From positions 1 through 20,571 of the IMG/VR virus record IMGVR_UViG_3300027969_000489: a DNA stretch of 20,571 nucleotides; one strand, 5' to 3'. The notes under the pieces are model-generated. The model saw only the letters and a program-made list of their open reading frames with translations, made no database searches and had not been told where the DNA came from. Positions within the stretch are counted from its first letter, which is position 1. Each line of letters begins with the position of its first letter. Positions 15,001 to 20,571 of this stretch are shown here, piece after piece. This DNA is from a virus. The position numbers and the translations under genes were made by a program.

Positions 15001-18000
15001 TTCAACTGCTGTCAGTCTTGTATCAAGCATCTTGTCTGTGATGTCAACCAAGTCAGTGAACGCAGTAGCTTCACCCTGCTTGATACCAAACAAATCACGG
15101 ATACTGCTAACAAACGTAGAGAAGAGAGTTGGCTCTTTGCGTACACCTTGCACGCGCATCAAGAACTTTTGGAACTCCGGGCTAGACATGCCGTAAGCCA
15201 AGAACTCATTAGGGTCTTTAAATATGTCGTAGCTGTCTGTTTTGTCGTTGTAGGTTCTGCTAACTATGTCGTTAACGTCCTCATCAACCATGTCAAGGTA
15301 CGCCAAGTCTTTGTATTCCTGCTCGGCACGCTTCATGATGCCGTCCATCTCGCGCATAAATTTCTGCAAACTAGCGTTTTTAAAGCCTTTCAATAGACCT
15401 GCTGTAATACGACTAGCCGTTGCTGCGTGCAACAATTCATGTAGCACTGTTATATTATTTATACCCTGTTGGTCTCCGAAGCTACTACCACGCACGTAGA
15501 TAGTACGTTCTTTCCCTAGCATCACAAACAAGCCCCGCGCACCTTCTAACTCGGCAAGAATACTGGCCGGGGTTGCATCACCCTTCTCAACAACCACAAA
15601 CTTAACGCCAACCACAAAGTTACGAATGCGCTGGGCCACAAACCGCTGGAACAGATTGCCTGTCTTGATGATTTGCGCAATTGCTTGCGAGCCGTTAACC
15701 AGTCCGCTAAACCCTGTGTCAGCTTTGGCTACTTTGGCCTCAGAAGAACGCATCTTTTTAGGAATGTCCTTGGGGTCGATGTCTTCTTCAAGCATCTGCT
15801 TGGCACGTTCACGCACTGCTTTGGGTGCGCTAGGATCATTTGCAGCGTCGTTGATATACATAGCTGCATTAGCTATGCTAGTTTTTTCTGCGGGCGAGTT
15901 ATACGTCTCAAGCGCCGACTCCAAGGCAGCAAGTTCTACTTTGGTGTCCTGATCTACTTCAACAGTGCCGTCTTCTGATGGGGCTTTAGCTGGTCGGCCT
16001 CGGCCTTGTGAAGCAAGTGCTTTATCAAGTTCAGCTTGGTACTGAGTAGCACGGGCAGCATCGCCCCTGTCTTGCGCTTTAGCCAGATTTACAGCCGCAG
16101 TAGCTTGCTTCCTGTTCTTGTAGGTCGCGGTTACTGCACCGTCTGTAACGTGTTCAAACCCACCTTCGGGGTTCTGTGCTACTACATGCTTTTGCGGGGC
16201 GGGTGGCCGACCACGCTTACCGGTTACTGCTCCGGTTGTTGGTGGTGTTTGTCCTTCTTGCGCTGCTTCGATGGTTTCAGAGGTTTCAGTGCCAAGTGGG
16301 GCTCCTTCAGTTTCAGTTACGGGTTCTTCTATTGCGGCTGGTGCAAGTGTTTCAGGTGTTTTAGGTGTTTCAGTTACGGGTTCTTCTATTGCAGTCGGCT
16401 CGAGTCTTTCTCCTCCAACAACCCCTGTAACATCCTGTCCAGCAGGAACCACTCCACTTGGCTCAGCGACTCCAACTCCTCCGGCGGGGGGCTCTGCACT
16501 GGGCTGTCCAGCCACTTGAACGCTGTCTCTACTTGGCTCGGTGATAGTCTGTCCAACATTTGTTTCTCCTTGAGCTTCTACCCGCGCAAGTTCATCCGCT
16601 TGCACTTCCTCTTGAGCTAGGTTTTGGGCATCAATTACTGCTTGCTGTGGTGGGACGCCAGACGCAATTAAGTCTTGCGTGATTTGCTCAACACGGTTCT
16701 CAGGTACTTTTATGGCGGCGTCTTTATTCTCGGCCTTTAGCTGGGCATCAACTTTGCGTGTGGCAATATTTTCAGCGTTTTCTGCGGGAATACCTTGTTG
16801 GATATTAATTTCAGTAAGCGCGGCAATGCGGTCGGCGCGAACTTTTTCGGGTGTTGTTTCTAGTGGTGGCGCTTCTTTTAAGTCGTCGCTTGGACGCACT
16901 TTGCCAAGTTCGCCTAAGTTTGTATCCGTTGGTTTTTTCTCCGCCGCAAGCTCAGCGTTAATCACGGCTTGTTGCTCGGCCATCTTAGCGTCGCGTAAAT
17001 TAGAACGCGCTTCTAGCGGAGCAGTAACGCCCTCGGCCAAAGCCTCAAGTAACACATCGGCGGGTTTGTTTTCACCTGTAGCTTTTTGCGCTGCAAACTC
17101 ACCACCTGCGCCTCCAGCCATTTGGGTTGTTAATTCTTTGCCCCACGCCGCCATCGTAGCTTTTGTAGCCGCAGAGCCAGCAAGTTTGCCTTCCGCAATA
17201 AGAGCCCGTGCGGGCTTTAAGAACCTACCTGCTATGCCCATAGATAGAGCGTCGAATGCGCCGACGATTAAACCCCGCTTAGCGCCCTTGTCTTTGATCT
17301 CCGCAATAATTTTAGGGTCAGATAGAGCTTTGGACACCGCGTTTGCGTCCAGCATATTGACGCCTTTGTCTTGCAAGACATCAGCCATAACGGAGCCATA
17401 CTCAAGACCACCAGAACTAAGGCCAGCCGCGCCAGAACGAGCCAAAACTCCAGCGGGGCCGAGCACCAAAGCAGGAGCCATAGCAGGCAAAGACACAGCC
17501 ACCGACTCAACTAGCATGGTAAATGTTGCACGTGGGTTAGAAGCCAGAGCGGTAATAGCGTCGCCGTAAGTTTTAGCGTTGCCAATTTCTTCCATACCCT
17601 CACGTATAGCCTGTGATGGGGCAGCGGCAGCTCTTTGTTTTGCGTTACGCGCCAGCAAGCGTCCAGCGGCATCTGCGTCGGTTACACCGGTTTGAAACAA
17701 GAAACTTGTGGCCACATCGCCTAGGCTTGCGTCTACGCGCTTAAACATATTGCCCATTGCTTCTGCGACGTACTTTACGTCTGTTACGGGAGACTCAAAA
17801 AACTCCGTCTCGGGCGTTGCTTTAATTTCACCAGCGGGTTGGGCTTTAACGGCTGGTACAGGCGCAGCCATTGGCGCTTGCTGCTTAAAGTAGTCACTAC
17901 CCCGCCCCTGTCCGTGCTTAACTACATCACCCCATTTGACGCCCATTTTCTGCAAGGACTGCTTCATCTTATTAAGGTCTGCACCCTCTTCAATAAGATT

Positions 18001-18291
18001 GACGGCGTCGTCTAGCATTTCCCTTCGGTCTTTGTACGGGGCGGCTTTAGCTGGCCCCGGTTCTTTGCCCACTACGGGCGCAATTGGGGTTTCAGCAGGG
18101 GCAATGTCAGCCGCCATTGCAGCGCCAAAGTCATATCCCGCTTTAGGCTCCGCAGCTTGCGTAGGTTTTTGTGTAGGCGCAGGTTGGCTCCCTGCAATTA
18201 AACGCTTAACAGTGGATTGGATTACCGCTGGGTCTGTGCCATCGGGAAACTCAAGAACTCGCCCATCTGCGAGTTGTGCCTCGATTGCCAT
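12001..18291 (-). CDS. Giant polyvalent/ejection-type protein with metallopeptidase and PLxRFG-like regions, 2096 aa
   Basis: Probable internal virion protein delivered with the DNA. Residues 1-32 (LADGRVLEFPDGTDPAVIQS core) form a tag typical of large phage internal proteins. About 265-360 is Ala/Gly-rich and hydrophobic. Two helical repeats (488-517, 533-562) share the form RhxxhT-x4-IxxGhP-x3-A. A Pro/Glu/Thr linker (585-690) has a repeated AIEEPVTET. AT-hook-like motifs lie at 692-697 (KRGRPP) and 763-767 (GRGRP). HELLH (951-955), with Glu1029 in DPNEFLAYG as possible third ligand, indicates a zinc metallopeptidase. FFPLVRRGDFF (1338-1348) is a variant PLxRFG motif. Hydrophobic stretches near 1541-1570 and 1765-1797 may enter membranes. 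The C-terminus (1890-2045) resembles that of PLxRFG proteins. The start has AAAGGG upstream and follows the 508-aa gene by 9 nt. The virion role is inferred, not shown. Confidence 0.85.
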   Translation of the reverse strand: MAIEAQLADGRVLEFPDGTDPAVIQSTVKRLIAGSQPAPTQKPTQAAEPKAGYDFGAAMAADIAPAETPIAPVVGKEPGPAKAAPYKDRREMLDDAVNLIEEGADLNKMKQSLQKMGVKWGDVVKHGQGRGSDYFKQQAPMAAPVPAVKAQPAGEIKATPETEFFESPVTDVKYVAEAMGNMFKRVDASLGDVATSFLFQTGVTDADAAGRLLARNAKQRAAAAPSQAIREGMEEIGNAKTYGDAITALASNPRATFTMLVESVAVSLPAMAPALVLGPAGVLARSGAAGLSSGGLEYGSVMADVLQDKGVNMLDANAVSKALSDPKIIAEIKDKGAKRGLIVGAFDALSMGIAGRFLKPARALIAEGKLAGSAATKATMAAWGKELTTQMAGGAGGEFAAQKATGENKPADVLLEALAEGVTAPLEARSNLRDAKMAEQQAVINAELAAEKKPTDTNLGELGKVRPSDDLKEAPPLETTPEKVRADRIAALTEINIQQGIPAENAENIATRKVDAQLKAENKDAAIKVPENRVEQITQDLIASGVPPQQAVIDAQNLAQEEVQADELARVEAQGETNVGQTITEPSRDSVQVAGQPSAEPPAGGVGVAEPSGVVPAGQDVTGVVGGERLEPTAIEEPVTETPKTPETLAPAAIEEPVTETEGAPLGTETSETIEAAQEGQTPPTTGAVTGKRGRPPAPQKHVVAQNPEGGFEHVTDGAVTATYKNRKQATAAVNLAKAQDRGDAARATQYQAELDKALASQGRGRPAKAPSEDGTVEVDQDTKVELAALESALETYNSPAEKTSIANAAMYINDAANDPSAPKAVRERAKQMLEEDIDPKDIPKKMRSSEAKVAKADTGFSGLVNGSQAIAQIIKTGNLFQRFVAQRIRNFVVGVKFVVVEKGDATPASILAELEGARGLFVMLGKERTIYVRGSSFGDQQGINNITVLHELLHAATASRITAGLLKGFKNASLQKFMREMDGIMKRAEQEYKDLAYLDMVDEDVNDIVSRTYNDKTDSYDIFKDPNEFLAYGMSSPEFQKFLMRVQGVRKEPTLFSTFVSSIRDLFGIKQGEATAFTDLVDITDKMLDTRLTAVETGRTSLQQKGPEDLFDEEADSKVKRTAAQLEKDAKIAKEKVRLSREGEEAKNVELMQLARDPKAVREILANVTDALGYAKLQATVRLPTFDFLAKWAADAGIPALNKANTQMQRMLGMSQKFLVGAEQIIGSMNRGFKEDPKLSREKFSEFVYATTLAEIDPSDTSTRVRSKELDDDYKALGPVGQRMYKKLRDYYESVIELYSDLLDEQINNLQGMTTEEKKNLMAVLRKTFEAESRIKPFFPLVRRGDFFLAIGSGEQRLFYLFETRAERNEAAKKLAAERGKSLAELVADKEFEQGNDLKELRAASQNSSEMLKEVFAAIDAKDLGSPEAKEGLKDAVYQIYLTTMPEQSFRRQFTHRKGRAGFSTDLQRNIATTASKQSIQLARLKYGPLLRNAMSEARNSIAEREELSPFVQEAEKRIDMALSGAHGSLSESVAGVANKASYFWYLSSAASALIQPSSIFISGLPVLAGNYNNATGAATELAKMTTLVNQYSVFRPNVDGTTSISAPSIANNKTLPADERKAIGEMTARGVSESTYASLVWGYKSMSTEQFEGVVGKGKRLANLMVGALMHNTERLSREAVYLAAYRLGKKQGLDYDTAVQKAVDSTNEALGNYDVTNRPRFMQQGIGKIAFQFKTYPLQMSLLLLTNFKKMLPFLNKEGKKEAATKFFGMMGTSFLLAGAANMALINPIMGLAGWAWSQLSLDDDWPEELKNIDFFTWFFEVLLPDKLGDVTLGGVPVSDLVKEGPFNALTGWAIGARIGLADLFGRDSKETKTSRESAIAFMLDHFGGPTASLMLGFADAYDAYAMGDYQKMLERMLPAVVRNLVVANKYADEGMQTGRGKELVGKDDVKTGEIIGQAIGFRPDILAATQGPAFKYSGIEQKINNQRNLILNKLDFQRRKETDAGDDKFADIIENEVSKFNKKNPSYALDADSIYNSLLKKAEQRASSRAGVNVTEKNVSIVGEAADKLQDRLDRRATEMAAKRKAEKIPGD
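15427..15441 (-). other. HExxH zinc metallopeptidase motif in giant protein
   Basis: These codons encode HELLH (residues 951-955) in the context NITVLHELLHAATAS. The two His and the Glu are the classical zinc ligands and general base. No third His follows at the metzincin distance; Glu1029 of NEFLAY is the best candidate third ligand, as in gluzincin-like and polyvalent-protein peptidases. Confidence 0.75.
16310..16335 (-). repeat. 26-bp direct repeat, copy 1 (in giant gene linker)
   Basis: Identical to 16367-16392, with starts 57 bp (19 codons) apart. It encodes AIEEPVTET in the Pro/Glu/Thr-rich linker. It probably arose by duplication and could expand or contract. Confidence 0.85.
16367..16392 (-). 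repeat. 26-bp direct repeat, copy 2 (in giant gene linker)
   Basis: Second identical copy of the 26-bp unit at 16310-16335, in the same reading frame of the giant gene. Confidence 0.85.
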
Positions 18292-18300
18292 AAGAACCCT

Positions 18301-19827
18301 TTACGGAAGTTGTTTACCCGCCGCATCAAATTTTAATACAGTCCTAGGGTTAGCAGATTGTGGGTTTACAGTTACATAATTCTTTTTAAACTTAGTTTCC
18401 GCAGCTTCTACGCTACCCGCATCCGCAACAGCTTTTTTCCACTCGCGGCTATTCATAAGCTTGTGTTTAGCAAGCGCTTCGTTTGCTGCAATATTTTCCT
18501 TAGACTCAACGGGTGCAATCCTAGTTGCAGCGTTAAGCCCCCCAATTTCACCAGTAGAAAACGAAGTCTTGGTTTGTTTTGCAGTCAATGCGCCAGCTTG
18601 TGCGCGTATACGTGCCGTAAATGCTTCTGGCGACTCACCTTTTTTTGGCTTACTAGTTGCCATTAGGTCAGCTACGTTATCTGCGTATAGTTGTTCAGCC
18701 AACTTAGGCCCAGCGCCAGCGCCAGCGCCTTTACCGGTAGCTCGATTACCTGTAACGCCTTTAGCGGCTAGGTTAGCCACGGCATTATTTAAATCAAACT
18801 CAGCTTTGTTTTCGTCTTGCTGGAACTTTCTGTAGTTCTCCATAGAAGCATCTGCGGCGCGTAAATTACCCATACGCTCTTTACGTTGTGCATCTTTAAG
18901 GGCAAACTGCATCTTAGCGTTAGCAGTTTTCATGGCTTGATCGGCACGGTCAACTTCGCCCATTGCACCTGCGTAAGCTGGCAGTGCGTTACTAGCGCCC
19001 TCAGAAAGACTACGGCCTTTAAGAACAGCGCCCGCCGCAGTCAACAGTGCCATAGCTTCACCAGTATTACGGCGTTTGGCTCTGTCGGCGTCTTCTTGCG
19101 CCCCACGTGCTATTTCAGGCCCGTAAATATCTGGGCCAGCATTTTTAGTCTCACGCTCTAAAAACTTTGCACGTAATGCTTCTTGTTCTGTCGGGTTTGT
19201 TTTTCGAGCCCTCCTTTTTTGCATATTTTCTATTTGTTTTATTAGCAGCGAGTTAAACCGATCAGTTGCACTACCTGTGCCAGCATCCGTAGCTGTATCC
19301 GTATCAGCGTCATCATCTACATACATACCTGTTTCGTCTTCGCTATACGGTGTACCGGGTGGCACGGTAAGCTCCCCACCGACTGGGGCAATGTTGTCCG
19401 TAACCAAACTGTTGTTATTTTCTTTGGTAGGCCCTGCAAACGCAACAATGCCGCCAGCAGCGTAGTCTTCTTCGGGCGTGTACATACCGGCCAAACCACC
19501 GGAAGCGGCTTGCATCGTAGGCTGTGGCATTGGGGGGCGCTGCGGCATACCTTGGGGGGCTTGACCCATTGCACCGGGCACCATCGCCCCTAGACCTTGC
19601 ATCATAGGAGGAGGGGCCATGTTCTCAGCAACGATAGATGGGGACGAACTCGGCTGTTGTGCCTGACCCGCCATAGCCATTCTTTGAGATTCTTTGACCA
19701 GCTTCAGTGCATTTAGCGCAGTGTAGGGGTCTAGCTTAGGGTCAGGGCTCTGGCCCATCACCGCAGCTTGCAGAGCTTGAGGGTTTTGTTTGTACCGCTC
19801 GGCGTAGACAGATGCCATGTCAATCAT
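18301..19827 (-). CDS. Putative internal virion protein, 508 aa
   Basis: A low-complexity protein with several parts. There is a helical N-terminus (MIDMASVYAERYKQNPQALQ) and a Met/Pro/Gln/Gly-rich section (52-112). A short motif GMYTPEEDYAAGGIVAFA (114-131) follows, then an acidic Asp/Thr run (171-183). A long Ala-rich helical region comes next (190-355), and a charged C-terminal part. The AAGGIVAFA motif is one I recall from phage proteins coded next to giant internal proteins. No enzyme motif is present. The start has AAGGA 6 nt upstream, partly made of the previous stop codon, and the gene sits 9 nt before the giant. By position and composition it corresponds to a middle-sized ejection protein such as T7 gp15, but sequence similarity to gp15 is not evident. 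Confidence 0.8.
   Translation of the reverse strand: MIDMASVYAERYKQNPQALQAAVMGQSPDPKLDPYTALNALKLVKESQRMAMAGQAQQPSSSPSIVAENMAPPPMMQGLGAMVPGAMGQAPQGMPQRPPMPQPTMQAASGGLAGMYTPEEDYAAGGIVAFAGPTKENNNSLVTDNIAPVGGELTVPPGTPYSEDETGMYVDDDADTDTATDAGTGSATDRFNSLLIKQIENMQKRRARKTNPTEQEALRAKFLERETKNAGPDIYGPEIARGAQEDADRAKRRNTGEAMALLTAAGAVLKGRSLSEGASNALPAYAGAMGEVDRADQAMKTANAKMQFALKDAQRKERMGNLRAADASMENYRKFQQDENKAEFDLNNAVANLAAKGVTGNRATGKGAGAGAGPKLAEQLYADNVADLMATSKPKKGESPEAFTARIRAQAGALTAKQTKTSFSTGEIGGLNAATRIAPVESKENIAANEALAKHKLMNSREWKKAVADAGSVEAAETKFKKNYVTVNPQSANPRTVLKFDAAGKQLP
18711..18728 (-). repeat. Hexanucleotide tandem repeat (three units)
   Basis: CAGCGC/GCCAGC units repeat three times in frame and encode a Gly-Ala run (GAGAGAG) in the 508-aa protein. 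It is a small slippage-prone tract with no sign of frame change. Confidence 0.7.
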
Positions 19828-19836
19828 GATTATTCC

Positions 19837-20571
19837 TTAAACCAAGTGATTCAAAGCAAGTGCGCCAATACCGCCGCCGTTTGATTCCACCGCACCGCCG
19901 TTGGCAAACAGTTTGCTGATACCAGCCGCGCCAAGACCCAACGATGCAATATTTTGTGCAGCCGAGGGAGGAGCTTGATAAATAGAACTACCTGTTTGCG
20001 ACAGAGGCGTGCCGCGCAACATATCAGACATAAAGCTAAGCTGCTTATACGGGTAGTTCTGGAAGTTCAGATAGTCTTGGTATTTATTGTTTAAATCACT
20101 TTGCACCTGTTGCTGCTGTTGCAAACCGTACTGGTTCTGAAATGCGTTAATGCCCATGTTCTGTTGGTACTGCGTGTTGCCCAGATTGCCTAAATTTTGA
20201 GCAGCTTGACCAGCCGTTTGCAGACCCTGAAGACCTAGACCCGCACCAAACTGTTGCTGCTGAGCGTTAAGTTGGTTTTGAGCGTTGTACTGTTGCATTG
20301 CTTGGTTGTAAGCGTTTTGCAGCCCAGTAGCTTGGATGTCACCCTTTTGACGGGCTAAGTTATTTGCTGCTTGGCTACGCATAAGGTAGTCACCGCTACC
20401 GCCAAATGCACCCGAACGAGCCGCTTGAGCTTGCTGCGCTTGTCCTGCAATTTGAGCTTGGCGTTGAGCGTCCTGCTGCTGCCGAGCCACCACATTGTCC
20501 ATGTAAGGACTCATCAGGTTTTGAGCAGCCGAAGAGTTAAAGTTCGCCGGGTTAAACGTGTACTGTGTATT
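19837..20571 (-). CDS. Gln/Ala-rich putative internal virion protein (N-terminus cut off)
   Basis: The frame is open to the window edge. Nineteen codons precede the ATG at 20514 without a stop (FNPANFNSSAAQNL), so the gene starts outside the window and 244 residues are visible. The pattern NLMSPYMDNVVARQQQDAQR, then ARSGAFGGSGDYL and GDIQATGLQNAYNQAMQQYN, is a family common in phage virion modules, after tail or portal-linked genes. It is about one-sixth Gln, mostly in long helices. Near the C-terminus are a Pro/Tyr patch (NYPYKQLSF), a Gly/Ala-rich segment and LFANGGAVE, a shorter form of the AAGGIV motif of the next gene. It ends 9 nt before the 508-aa gene. A role like T7 gp14 (the first ejection protein) is inferred from order and composition. 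Confidence 0.82.
   Translation of the reverse strand, partial: NTQYTFNPANFNSSAAQNLMSPYMDNVVARQQQDAQRQAQIAGQAQQAQAARSGAFGGSGDYLMRSQAANNLARQKGDIQATGLQNAYNQAMQQYNAQNQLNAQQQQFGAGLGLQGLQTAGQAAQNLGNLGNTQYQQNMGINAFQNQYGLQQQQQVQSDLNNKYQDYLNFQNYPYKQLSFMSDMLRGTPLSQTGSSIYQAPPSAAQNIASLGLGAAGISKLFANGGAVESNGGGIGALALNHLV

Noticed and set aside
16036-16620. 194-codon frame on the + strand
   Set aside because: Antisense to the Pro/Glu/Thr linker of the giant gene; the Ser/Phe/Cys-rich repeats only mirror the linker repeats.
16679-17569. Long open frame of 296 codons on the + strand
   Set aside because: It lies antisense to the giant gene. Its Ser/Ala-rich product is what the reverse of an Ala/Glu/Lys-rich coding sequence gives, and it has no ribosome site or recognisable motif.
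12001-18291. N4-type virion RNA polymerase
   Set aside because: The size and likely ejection would fit, but no T7-like RNA polymerase motifs are visible; the recognised parts are a peptidase motif and PLxRFG-like regions.
1-20571. tRNA genes, rRNA, insertion sequences or attachment sites
   Set aside because: I saw no cloverleaf, transposase, terminal inverted repeats or integrase. Intergenic space is too small to hide them, though a tRNA overlapping a gene cannot be excluded by eye.

Overview
The window is part of a tailed double-stranded DNA bacteriophage genome (Caudoviricetes). It has about half G+C, tightly packed genes and no host housekeeping genes. It holds a phage replication set on the + strand and a cassette that looks like virion internal (ejection) proteins on the - strand. 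Several small proteins resemble families I recall from phages of Betaproteobacteria (Burkholderiales), so such a host is plausible, but this is inference. No integrase, terminase, capsid, lysis or RNA polymerase gene and no tRNA is visible. The window is cut at both ends: the first gene lacks its start and the last gene (- strand) lacks its N-terminus.

Region 1 (1-2711, +): a family A DNA polymerase with a 3'-5' exonuclease domain, an unrecognised 313-residue protein and a 47-residue protein. These three are joined by two near-identical 14-nt stop/start overlaps. Region 2 (2738-4591, +): a run of about ten tiny genes linked mostly by ATGA or GTGA overlaps. Two of them (3183 and 4215) look frame-disrupted. 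Region 3 (4588-7292, +): a Cas4/RecB-like Fe-S nuclease, a winged-helix protein, a small HNH-like protein with an EF-hand-like loop, and an SNF2-type helicase. Region 4 (7273-11939, +): a good sigma70-type promoter and a 5' leader hairpin, then a coiled-coil protein, a zinc-containing protein that looks like a single-strand DNA-binding protein, a helix-turn-helix protein, a 950-residue primase-helicase and a 64-residue protein. A rho-independent terminator closes this strand at 11993-12020.

Region 5 (12001-20571, -): three genes read toward the terminator: a Gln-rich protein (partial), a 508-residue Ala/Pro/Met-rich protein and a 2096-residue giant. The giant carries an N-terminal PDGT-type tag, two AT-hook-like motifs, a HELLH metallopeptidase motif, a variant PLxRFG motif and hydrophobic stretches. 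Order and size increase resemble the T7 gp14-gp15-gp16 ejection set. By inference, these proteins would enter the cell with the DNA.

Together the + strand genes could supply a nearly complete replisome (primase, helicase, single-strand binder, polymerase) plus DNA processing and recombination enzymes. The - strand block would belong to particle assembly and infection. The two blocks are convergent, with only about 60 bp between their coding regions.
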